From: Desulfovibrio sp. JY
Lineage (GTDB): Bacteria; Desulfobacterota; Desulfovibrionia; Desulfovibrionales; Desulfovibrionaceae
DNA: 64,000 nucleotides
NCBI GenBank assembly: GCA_021730285.1
Contig: CP082962.1
Coordinates: 2,976,001-3,040,000 of the forward strand
Direction: 5' to 3'
Shown here: positions 35,766 through 44,200 of the stretch, piece by piece
Position numbering within the stretch: the stretch's first letter is position 1
Layout of the letters: the number at the start of each line of letters is the position of its first letter
Program-made: the position numbers and the translations under genes
Notes under the pieces: model-generated
The model's database searches: none
What the model was told of the DNA's origin: nothing
Seen by the model: the letters and a program-made list of their open reading frames with translations, nothing else

Positions 35766-35794
35766 GAAACGGCTCCTGATTCAGGGGCCGTTTC
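35766..35794 (+). terminator. Terminator of the Pro-Tyr protein gene
   Basis: GAAACGGC (35766-35773) pairs with GCCGTTTC (35787-35794); inner CCTG/CAGG extends the stem. GTGTTTCT follows, a poor T-run. Confidence 0.7.
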
Positions 35795-35901
35795 GTGTTT
35801 CTGACGGGAATTGCTCCCCTCTTCCCCGAGGCGCAAGAGGCCGCCCGCGAGGTCGGGCTTGCTGACAACCGATCCGCAATGCTTTGAGGCGCACAAAGAA
35901 A

Positions 35902-35936
35902 GACCTCGCCCAGCTTTTTTAGAGCCAAGCGAGGTC
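35902..35936. repeat. Inverted repeat hairpin
   Basis: GACCTCGC and GCGAGGTC enclose a 19-base interior that includes six T. Its role is unknown; it may be a second terminator or a remnant. Confidence 0.5.
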
Positions 35937-36495
35937 GTTATTTCGTCATTTTTCAGCGTTGCCGAAATATGGTGTAGCGCGTCTCGACAATTTCTCTATC
36001 GGTTCTTACCCGCATTCTAGACGATCAGAAAAGTCTTATCGTCTTCTCGGCCTTGGTGCAGCACCTCGGGGCCTTCTTGTCTGGGCGACTCATTTCGCCT
36101 GCTATGCAATTTCGTACCCCATCGGCTTCTAACCCCCATCTGGAGTTCCTTCATCGGCGCTCTCCTTCGAGGTCGCCTTCCACTGTAGAGATAAGACCCT
36201 CTGCTCCATTGTAAAGCGAAATCAGACAAATACTTTACACGGCAGGATGGGCACGCAGACCATCCGGGGACGGGGTTTTACACCGGGCACGGGCGCTCCA
36301 TGCGGCCGGCATGGGTACCGGCCGCCGGCCGGTTGGAATAGCCCCGGCACGGACGATGATATCGCTCTCGCGGGCGCAGGCTGTGATCGCAAAAGGTGGA
36401 CGTCAACGAGCACACTACCCACAGTGGCCAATAGCCAGGACTATGTTTTTTTGCAGGAATCCACAAGATACATTGTACTTTTAATGTAATATTTG

Positions 36496-36512
36496 AGGAT
36501 ATTGGATTGTGC
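36496..36512. promoter_or_regulatory. 17-bp element shared with 62975-62991, copy A
   Basis: AGGATATTGGATTGTGC lies about 150 bases before the Mop gene and is identical to a stretch before a molybdate/tungstate-type binding protein gene. It could be a regulator site or a promoter element (TTGGAT, with TACAAT 15 bases downstream here). Confidence 0.45.
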
Positions 36513-36660
36513 ACGCTAATAATACAATATCTATTAAAACTATGCGTTATATATGGCGTAAAAATAAAGTCGATAAATCTTGTCAAAACAGTGGCAATCC
36601 CCTCCAGTCGTGGTATGAAGAGGAAGTTTCCAGAAACAACGAACCAAAGGATTGAGCGAT

Positions 36661-36870
36661 ATGAAAGTTAGCGCCCGCAATCTTATTCCCGGCACCGTCA
36701 AAAAGGTTAACATCGGCATGGTCAATGCCGAAGTCATCATCGAGGCCGGGCACGGTGTCGAAATTATTTCCATCATCACGAAGGAATCGGCCGAGCGTAT
36801 GGGCCTGAAAGAAGGCTCCAAGGTCAAAGCCATGGTCAAGGCCTCCAGCGTCATGGTCGTCACCGACTAG
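36661..36870 (+). CDS. Molybdate/tungstate-binding Mop (molbindin) protein
   Basis: This 69-residue protein is a single TOBE/Mop domain. Motifs SARNLIPGTVKKVNIGMVNAEV and ITKESAERMGLKEGSKVKAMVKASSVMV are characteristic of molbindins, which assemble as hexamers and store or buffer molybdate and tungstate oxyanions in the cytoplasm. Sulfate reducers need these metals for formate dehydrogenases and related enzymes. AAAGGA lies about 10 bases before ATG 36661. It is monocistronic, with a strong terminator. The shared upstream 17-mer may link it to the binding-protein gene at 63058. Confidence 0.93.
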   Translation: MKVSARNLIPGTVKKVNIGMVNAEVIIEAGHGVEIISIITKESAERMGLKEGSKVKAMVKASSVMVVTD

Positions 36871-36895
36871 ACACCTCGCCTTCCCCCGCCATGTG

Positions 36896-36930
36896 AAAGG
36901 TCCCGCAGCATTGAGTTGCGGGACCTTTTT
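36896..36930 (+). terminator. Terminator of the Mop gene
   Basis: AAAGGTCCCGCA pairs exactly with TGCGGGACCTTT and five T end the stem. Confidence 0.92.
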
Positions 36931-37024
36931 CTCTGCGTCCCGGCCTGTCCGGTCGTTGAGGGAACGGCCCGTCCGGTTTTGAGACGCAAACGTGCGGAGA
37001 ACGTACATTTGAACGTACCAACGT

Positions 37025-37058
37025 AAAAGGCCCCAGGGATGCTTTCCCTGAGGCCTTT
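37025..37058 (-). terminator. Terminator of the tRNA-Val/tRNA-Asp unit
   Basis: On the minus strand AAAGGCC-T-CAGGG pairs with CCCTG-G-GGCCTTT and TTTTACG follows. It lies about 27 bases after the tRNA-Asp 3' end. Confidence 0.85.
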
Positions 37059-37084
37059 GGAAGTGGTCGCAACCACTCTTGTGT

Positions 37085-37162
37085 CTGGCGGGGCCGACGA
37101 GACTCGAACTCGCGCCCTCCGGCGTGACAGGCCGGCGTTATAACCAACTTAACTACGACCCC
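37085..37162 (-). tRNA. tRNA-Asp (GTC)
   Basis: The minus strand folds as a cloverleaf: acceptor GGGGTCG with CGGCCCC, then G discriminator and an encoded CCA. The anticodon loop CTGTCAC carries GTC and the T-loop is TTCGAGT. It is the second gene of a two-tRNA unit after tRNA-Val. Confidence 0.96.
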
Positions 37163-37172
37163 GCATGATCTC

Positions 37173-37248
37173 TGGTAGGCGGAACAGGACTCGAACCTGT
37201 GACCCTCGGCTTGTAAGGCCGATGCTCTCCCAGCTGAGCTACCCGCCC
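37173..37248 (-). tRNA. tRNA-Val (TAC)
   Basis: The minus strand folds as a cloverleaf with acceptor GGGCGGG and TCCGCCT, an encoded ACCA end, anticodon loop CTTACAA giving TAC, and T-loop TTCGAGT. It lies 10 bases upstream of tRNA-Asp and is presumably co-transcribed. Confidence 0.96.
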
Positions 37249-37385
37249 GCCCGGCGAGACACGGTATCTACGCAGGGCCCGTCCCGACGTCAACAAGTTT
37301 TTTCAAGAAATTTTGACCCAGGTGCATTTTTATTGCGATTCCGGTAGGCTGGAAACATCATCCAACCGCTGCCGGAGGCGCTGCC

Positions 37386-38237
37386 GTGACGCTCGTCGTT
37401 TGGCTTTTGGCCGTTGTCTGCCTCGTATCCGCCGCCGTGACCGCGCTGACCACGGTTTTTTCCCTCTCCGAGGCCGCCCGCCATGGCGCGCCCGGATTCC
37501 TGCTGCGTCCGTGCCGTCATCGCCACGCCGTCTGTCGTCTCTACGGCATTGCCACCGGCCTGGCCAGCCAGTGCGTCATGCTGCTGACCTATCCCCTGGG
37601 GCCCTTTGTCGGCCGCCCGCCGGCGCAGGCCCTGGACCCGGGCGCGCCGACCGTGGTCTGCCTGCACGGGCTTTACCACAATGCCGCCGCCTTTCTCCTC
37701 ATTCGACCCGTGTTGGCCCGGTATGGCTTTCGGCGCGTGCTGTGCCTGTCCTACCGGAGCCTGGGCCCGGATTTCGAGGCGGTGGCGACGGCGCTTGCCG
37801 CCCGGGTGCGCCGGGAAGCGCCCGGGGAGGGGCCGCTGCTCTTTCTCGGCCACAGCCTGGGCGGGCTTCTGGCCCGGCGGATCATGGCCGAGGCCGATAT
37901 CGCCAAGCGCACCCGGGCCGCCGTCACCCTGGGCACGCCGCACGGGGGAAGCACGCTGGCCAGGCTGGCCCTGGGCCGGCTGGGTCGTGGGCTCGTTCCC
38001 GAAAGTCCGCTTTTTCCCGCCCTCGACGCCCTGCCCGATCCTCCGGGCGCGGCGCTTTTGTCCCTGGCCTCGCCGGTGGACAACATGGTCATGCCCCTTG
38101 CCGGGCTGGTCGTGGGGCGTCCGGGCTGGACCGAGGAGGCCTGCCCGCCGGTATCCCATGTGGCCATGCTCTATGCGCCCGCCGTGGCGTGTCGGGCGGC
38201 GGCTTTTCTCGCCGGCGCGGCCGCTTCCGTCCGGTAA
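37386..38237 (+). CDS. Lipase-like alpha/beta hydrolase
   Basis: This 283-residue protein has an N-terminal hydrophobic anchor (TLVVWLLAVVCLVSAAVTAL). The alpha/beta hydrolase core has the oxyanion stretch VCLHGLYHN near residue 97, the nucleophile elbow GHSLGG with its Ser near residue 159, and a likely catalytic His in PVSHVAML near the C-terminus. TLGTPHGGS is typical of PGAP1/lipase-class esterases. It is probably membrane-tethered and hydrolyses an ester or lipid. It stands alone downstream of the tRNA pair and before a diguanylate cyclase gene. The substrate is unknown. Confidence 0.82.
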   Translation: MTLVVWLLAVVCLVSAAVTALTTVFSLSEAARHGAPGFLLRPCRHRHAVCRLYGIATGLASQCVMLLTYPLGPFVGRPPAQALDPGAPTVVCLHGLYHNAAAFLLIRPVLARYGFRRVLCLSYRSLGPDFEAVATALAARVRREAPGEGPLLFLGHSLGGLLARRIMAEADIAKRTRAAVTLGTPHGGSTLARLALGRLGRGLVPESPLFPALDALPDPPGAALLSLASPVDNMVMPLAGLVVGRPGWTEEACPPVSHVAMLYAPAVACRAAAFLAGAAASVR

Positions 38238-38339
38238 CATGTTCATGAGCCGCAGCTTGGGGTTGTCCTGCGCACGAATGTTGGGCTAGGCTCGTTTGTC
38301 CCAGCACTTTTATGATCCGTGATCGACGGGGATGCCCTC

Positions 38340-39890
38340 ATGGGAAAAAACGAATCCGCCCGCATCGGCTTTCGTGTCTGGCTTTTGGTCCTGACGATCT
38401 TCGCCTGTGTCCCCATGCTGCTTTTTTCCGTCATCTCCCTGGGCCTGCTCCTGCGCAGCCAGGGCGAGGTCGAACGGGACCGGCTGCGCCGGGAGGCGGC
38501 CGCATTGGCCGGGACCCTGGAGCGCCATCTTGCCGCCAGGGTCAGCATGCTGACCGCCATCGCCAATTCGGCGGCCGCGAAAAAGGGCGACCTGCGCCTG
38601 ATCTACGAGCATGCCGCCAGGCTGGTGCGGCAATACCCCCGGCTTGCCTCCATCACGCTGGCCGATGAATCCGGACGTACCGCCTTTAGCACGCTGCACG
38701 CGTTCGGCACCCCTTTGCCCGAAACCCAAAACATGGATTTGCTGCGGCATATCCTGCAAACGGGCCAGGCGCAGGTTTCGGGCGTCTTTGAAGGGACGAT
38801 ATCCCACCGCAAGGTCACGGTGCTGGGCGTTGCGCTCACGACGGATTCCGGAGCGCGGTATTGCCTGGAAAACGTCCTGCCCGTGCTCGAACTCGAGGCG
38901 ATCCTGGCCCAACAGCATTTGGGCGAGGTCTGGACAAGCGCCGTTTACGGGCCGGGGGGCAACATCATTGCCTGCCATGGCCCGCGTCTTCTCGTCGGTG
39001 ACGCCGCGGTGGACGACCAGGGAAACGCAACGGTCGCGAAGGGGCCGGTCGAGCATGTCTGCGAATCCCTGGACGGCACACTCGTGGAGACCTCCTTGGC
39101 CGGCGTGGGCCAGTGGGGCTGGACCGTTTCGGTAAGCGTCCCCCAACAGTCCTTTGCCGCGCCGCTTCGCCGTTTGCTGGTGAAGATCAGCCTGGCCGGC
39201 GCGCTTTGCCTCCTCTCCGCGATTTTGGCCTCGTTCTGGCTGGCCCGTCGCCTCAGTCGCGACGTGACCCGCCTGGCCACGGCCTCGGCCGCCCTGGCCG
39301 CCGGCTCGCCCGGCCTCGAGGGCCGTGTCCTCATCCGGGAAATGGGCGAGGTGCGGGCCTGCCTCTGGGCGGCTCACGAGCGGGAGGAGCTGGCCCTGCA
39401 CGATCCCCTGACCGGGCTTGCCGGCAGGACGCGCTTCTGGGAACTGGCCCGCGAACTGGAACAAAAGGCCAGGGACAATCCGGAACTGGGGCTGGCCGTC
39501 ATGTTCATCGACCTCGACGGCTTCAAGCACGTCAACGATCACCACGGCCATGCCCGGGGGGACTGGATACTGCAACGCACGGCCGCGGCCCTGCGCGAGA
39601 GCCTTCGCGACACGGACGTGGCCGGGCGGCTCGGCGGCGACGAATTCGTGGTTGGCCTGATCGCCGGCAGGGAGCAGTTGCGTCAGGCGGCCACCTCCAT
39701 CGCCGAGCGCATCGTGTCCCGGGTCCGCAACCTCGGCTATGGCATCGGTTGCAGCATCGGCGTGTCGCTGGGCCGGCACTATCCTCCCAATCTGGAGCGC
39801 TCCCTCAGCTTGGCCGACCAGGCCATGTACGAGGCCAAGGCCCAGGGGAAGAACCGCTACGTCGTGCGCGAGGACACGGTCGGCGGCTGA
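38340..39890 (+). CDS. Membrane diguanylate cyclase with Cache-like sensor
   Basis: This 516-residue protein has TM1 near residues 15-40, an extracytoplasmic Cache-like domain to about 270, TM2 (LVKISLAGALCLLSAILASF), a HAMP-like linker, and a GGDEF domain. The catalytic GGDEF motif is intact (RLGGDEFVVG). RDTD five residues before it supplies the RxxD inhibitory site, so product feedback by cyclic di-GMP is likely. ATG 38340 is preferred, with GGGGA ten bases upstream; GTG 38319 would add seven residues. No EAL domain. It should make cyclic di-GMP in response to an external signal. Confidence 0.92.
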   Translation: MGKNESARIGFRVWLLVLTIFACVPMLLFSVISLGLLLRSQGEVERDRLRREAAALAGTLERHLAARVSMLTAIANSAAAKKGDLRLIYEHAARLVRQYPRLASITLADESGRTAFSTLHAFGTPLPETQNMDLLRHILQTGQAQVSGVFEGTISHRKVTVLGVALTTDSGARYCLENVLPVLELEAILAQQHLGEVWTSAVYGPGGNIIACHGPRLLVGDAAVDDQGNATVAKGPVEHVCESLDGTLVETSLAGVGQWGWTVSVSVPQQSFAAPLRRLLVKISLAGALCLLSAILASFWLARRLSRDVTRLATASAALAAGSPGLEGRVLIREMGEVRACLWAAHEREELALHDPLTGLAGRTRFWELARELEQKARDNPELGLAVMFIDLDGFKHVNDHHGHARGDWILQRTAAALRESLRDTDVAGRLGGDEFVVGLIAGREQLRQAATSIAERIVSRVRNLGYGIGCSIGVSLGRHYPPNLERSLSLADQAMYEAKAQGKNRYVVREDTVGG

Positions 39891-39961
39891 GGCGGCCGCC
39901 TGTCGCGTTCCTTTGCGCTGTCGCCGCAATCCGGAGGCTTCCCTTTCAGGGACACGATCCT

Positions 39962-41227
39962 TCAGGGCATGGACTTGCGCATCTGGGCCACCAGTTCCTC
40001 CAGGGGCAGGTCGTCGTCGATGCGGTAGGGACCGTTTAGCGGGGCTTCGGGCGGCCGGGAGGGCGAGGCGGATGTCTGGCTGGCCGGAGGCTCGGGCGCG
40101 CCGTTTTGGGCCGGGGCCGGTTCGGGGCAGGGCGCTGCCGGGACGAACTGGGGCGCTTCCATGGGGCGTACGTGGGCCGGGGTGTTGGGGCTTGGCCGAA
40201 AGGCCAGGGTCGGGGGCGTGAGCCGTGCCTTCTGGTCCAGGAATTCCTCCCGGTAGCGCTCGAAGGTGAACATGCCTTCGTTTCGGCCGGCCTGTTGGAT
40301 GCCTTCGAGCTGGTTGAGGCGGTTTTCCCGGATCACGTTTTTGACCGAACTGCTGGTGCGCACGATGGAAAGCACCGGCGCGCGAAATCCCACCCTGGCC
40401 AGCACCTCCATGCGTTGCACCACCACCGCCGCCAGGCATGAGGCGATCTGGGCCCGGGCGTATTCCTGGGAGCCTTCGCCGTAGGCGTTGCACAGCCGCA
40501 GGAGCGCCTCCTCGGAAGTGCCGGCGTGCAGGGTGGCGATGACCACGTGGCCGGCCTCGGCGGCGTTCACGGTCAGGCGCATGGTCTCGGGGTCGCGCAA
40601 CTCGCCCACCATGATGACGTCGCCATCCTCGCGCAGCACGTCCTGCAATCCCTGCTCGAAGGAGAGGAAATGCGCGCCGAGCTCCCGCTGGTCCACCAGC
40701 GCCTTGCCCGAAGTGAAGCGGTATTCGATGGGGTCTTCCAGGGTGATGATGTGGCAGGAGCGGGTTTCGTTGATTTCCCGGATCATGGCCGCGATGGTGG
40801 TGGATTTGCCGTTGCCCGTCGGGCCGCAGATGAGGATCAGGCCATGGGGAAGCGAGCACAGGTCGCGCAGGGAAGGGTGGAGGTTCAGGGCCTCGAAGTC
40901 CGGGATGACCGAGGGCAGAAAGCGCACGGCCAGGCCCAGCCCGTCGGCGGAGTAGAAGGCGTTGAGCCGCATCTGGGCGTCATGAAGATAGGACGAGAAG
41001 TCGAGCGACCAGCGTTCGGCCAGCATCCTGCGCTGGCGGTCGGTTGTCAGTTCGCGCAGCAGGGCCTCCAATTCCGCCGGGTCGAAAACGATATCCCGTT
41101 GGAAGTGGAGATGGCCGTTGCGGCGCACGGCGACGGGCTGGCCGGCCCGGATATGCAGGTCGGTGATGCCGTTTTTGACGCAGGTGCTGACGAGTCGGGT
41201 GAATTTTTCCATGTCGGGCCTGATCAT
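39962..41227 (-). CDS. PilT-like twitching-motility ATPase
   Basis: This 421-residue protein of the PilT/PilU secretion-ATPase family has N-terminal LVSTCVKNGITDLHIRAGQP, Walker A GPTGNGKST (Lys141), Asp box ITLEDPIEYRF, Walker B IMVGELRDPETM and His box ATLHAGTSEEALL. It would power pilus retraction. The last 90 residues are a proline-rich tail of low complexity, longer than classic PilT. ATG 41227 overlaps the TGA of the macroglobulin gene (ATGA), giving translational coupling. No pilus structural genes lie nearby, so this may be a PilU-like accessory or a protein adapted to work with the macroglobulin. Confidence 0.88.
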   Translation of the reverse strand: MIRPDMEKFTRLVSTCVKNGITDLHIRAGQPVAVRRNGHLHFQRDIVFDPAELEALLRELTTDRQRRMLAERWSLDFSSYLHDAQMRLNAFYSADGLGLAVRFLPSVIPDFEALNLHPSLRDLCSLPHGLILICGPTGNGKSTTIAAMIREINETRSCHIITLEDPIEYRFTSGKALVDQRELGAHFLSFEQGLQDVLREDGDVIMVGELRDPETMRLTVNAAEAGHVVIATLHAGTSEEALLRLCNAYGEGSQEYARAQIASCLAAVVVQRMEVLARVGFRAPVLSIVRTSSSVKNVIRENRLNQLEGIQQAGRNEGMFTFERYREEFLDQKARLTPPTLAFRPSPNTPAHVRPMEAPQFVPAAPCPEPAPAQNGAPEPPASQTSASPSRPPEAPLNGPYRIDDDLPLEELVAQMRKSMP

Positions 41228-44200
41228 TTGGTCGGGGTGGTGACGGTGAGGCGGGACAACGCGCCGCTGGCCCGCAGTTCCGGGGCGTACATGGCCTCGG
41301 CCTGAGCCGGGGGCACGATGAAGCTGCCGGGGGTGACGGCCCGCAACAGGGCGTAATAGGCATGCCACTTGTCGTCGGGCAGGTCGGTGAAAAGGAGCGT
41401 GCGGTCGTCGCGCATGTCGAGGTAGCCCGCGTCCGTTTTTTCGTCGGCTTCCATCCAGGGCAGGCGCTCGGTGGTGGAAAGACGCGGGTTTTCCACCTCC
41501 AGCCCCGCCGGCAGCAGGTTTTCGAGCACCACGTTGGAGACCGGCCCGGCCGTGGCTCGCACGGCGAACTTGACCACGATGAGCGCGCCCTGGGGCACGG
41601 CGTCGAGGTTTACGGGCTGGCCGCTCCGGGTGAGGTAGGTCCTGTCGATGGCAAGCCCCGTGGCCTGGGGCGCGTAGGCCGCCTTGGTCGGGATGGCCCG
41701 GGTGCGCACGGAATAGGCGCAGGCCCCGGGGGTAAAGCCCTGCTTGACCACGAAGCGCAGGTCGCCGGACTGGGGCAGGCCATGCAGGCTTGCGACCTTG
41801 TTGCTGGAAAAATCCGACAGCACGCCCGTGCCGGCGTAGAGCACGCCGGAGAAGGGCGGCTTGGCCTTCTGCCTGGCGTAGAACTTGCCGAGGGCCAGCA
41901 GGGCGAAGGCGTTTTCCTGGGTGGAGGGGTACGGCTCGCCCTCGAGCAGCCGCCCCACGTCCTCGGCCAGGCTCACGATCCTCGGGTCCGCCGGCACGGC
42001 GTCGAGCAGGGCGGAGAGGAAAAGCGCCTTGTCGCGCAGCGTCGAACCCAGGTTGCCGCCGGTCTCCTTATGCTGTTCGCCGGCCGGGACGGGACCCGAA
42101 AGCAGCATGTCCGCGGTGCGCGTGTTGCCGACGGCCGCGTAGGCCGCGCCGAGAAGCCCCCGGGCCTCGGCCGGGAGCCTTTTGGCCTGGCTGTCGCGCA
42201 GGTTGTCCATGGCCCCGATGTCGGCCCGTCCAGCCTTGGCCTCAACGTAGAGGGCATAGGCGGCCAGGGTAAGCCCGGCCGGCTTGGACAGGTCCGCCTC
42301 GCGGCCGGTCTCTCCGGCGAAGGCCAGGGCCTGGGACATGACCCCCGGGTCCACCGGATAGCCGGCTCGTCCCGCCTCGGCCAGGAAGTTGGCGGCATAA
42401 AGGCTCATCCAGGCTTGCGGCTCGCTGCCGCCGGGCCACATGGAAAAGCCGCCGTTATAGAGCTGCATGCCGGTGACGCGGCGGATGGCCGACTGGACCA
42501 TGGCCTGGGGCGTGGCCGACGTGAACGCGCCGGGCGCCATGCCCTGGGCCAGATCGGCGAAGTAGAGGAGCGGAAAGGCCCGGGACACGGTCTGCTCCAG
42601 GCAGCCGTACGGATAGCCGAGCAGGGCTTTCAGGTTGCCGGTGAAGCGGATGAGCGGAAAGCGGCCCACGGTGACGTCGATACGGGCCGTGCCGGGGAGA
42701 AATTCTCCGGAGGCGAGGTTCGGCACGGTCAGTTCGGCCGTTTCCAGGGCCCCGGAGCGCACGGAGGTGCGCGGCGGCAAGGGGGAGCGCACCGCGACTT
42801 GCGCCGTGTCCGCCGAGGATTCGCCCCCGCCGGAGACGGCCACGTCAAAGGCGGCCACGCCCTCGGCGTTGCCCACGGTCACGGGGAATTCCACGGTCGC
42901 CGTGCCGCCGGAGGCGATGTCCACGTTGCGGCTGGGATCGGTCACGGTGACCGGTCCGGCGGCGGTGAGGCGTATGGCGAAAGAGCCGGCCTTGCCGGTG
43001 TCGTTTCGTACCGTGACCGGAATCCTGGCCGCGTCGCCGAAGGAGAGAAAGCGCGGGAAGGACGGCAGCAGCACCAGCGGGCTTTTGACCAGCGTTTTGG
43101 CCTCTGCCCCGGCGAACCGCCGTCCCGAGATGCCGACGGCCATGAGCCGCACCTGTCCCTGGAATTCGGGGATGTCGAAGGCTACCTGGGCCTTGCCCGT
43201 GGGACCGACCGCCACCGGGCCGGACCAGTAGGCCACGGTGCGGCGGGCCGGGCTTTGGGTGCGCACGAAATTGGACAGGTCGTCCGTGCCGTCGCCGCCG
43301 CCGGCCAGCGCCTTGCCCATAAGCGGCGGCACCTCGGGCAGAAGCAGCGAGAAGGTGTCGTAGGTTTGCACCTGCAACTGGCGCTTGGCGTACAAGGCGG
43401 CGAAGGGGTCGGGCGTTTTCTGGGCGATGAGCTGCAAAATGCCTTCGTCCACGGCGGCCACGGTGACGAGGCTGCCGGGCGGGGCCGAGACTTCGGCCGT
43501 GAGCTTGCCGTTCGGGCGCATGGCCTCCGGAGCGGCGAGCGTCAGCGGCAGCCGGCCCGAGGCCCGGTCCACGAACATCGGGGCCGCGCCGTAGGCCCGC
43601 GACGGGGTGTCGGCGGTGACGTTCGCCGCCTGGCGCACCAGGGTCGCGGTCACGTACACGCCCGGCATATACGCGGCCTTGACCGGCACCTCGATCTGGC
43701 CGGTGTTGCCGGCGAGGTCGAGGATCTGCACGTCGTGCACGTCCGAACCTTCCACGGTGACCAGAAGCTTGCCGGCAAAGGGGGCGCGCACCTGGAACCG
43801 GGCGGTCTCGCCCGAGGCGTATTCGGTTTTGTCCGGGACAAGCTCCAGGCGGGCCGGATTTTCCACGGCCCAGGGCGAGTAGCCGAAGCCGCCGGCGTAG
43901 AATTCCAGCTGGGAGGTGGCCCCGGACTCGGGATCGGCCAGGGTCAGCCGGTAGCTGCCGAAGGACGGCGGCGTGAATTCCACGGCTCCCTTGCCGCCCG
44001 GGGCGTTCACGGTCTTGACGTCCACGGTCCGGGGATCGCGCACGGATTCGTACTTGAACGAGCCGTCCGGTCCCTTGCGCAGCACCGTCTGCCAGCGGTC
44101 GCGGTACAGCGTGGCCGTGAGTCCCTTGGCCGGGGTGGGCTTGCCCTCGGGGGTTACCACCACATACTCGAAACGCACGGGCTTGCCCGGGACGGTGGCG

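Larger units (their letters stand above)
35751..36660. other. Long AT-richer gap; no supported gene
   Basis: About 900 bases between the Pro-Tyr protein and the Mop gene. Several short frames are open but none resembles a known family. It contains a terminator, a second hairpin at 35902-35936, and an AT-rich leader (36470-36600) with the shared 17-mer at 36496-36512. CGTTATATA at 36545-36553, reminiscent of a ModE half-site, also lies there. Decayed accessory DNA is likely in its middle. Confidence 0.4.

Noticed and set aside
36017-36489. Short frames in the gap before the Mop gene
   Set aside because: No ribosome sites, no family resemblance, mixed composition; more likely decayed DNA.
37085-37248. 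tRNA genes as an integration site for a mobile element
   Set aside because: No integrase gene, no repeated tRNA 3' end and no composition change next to them were seen.
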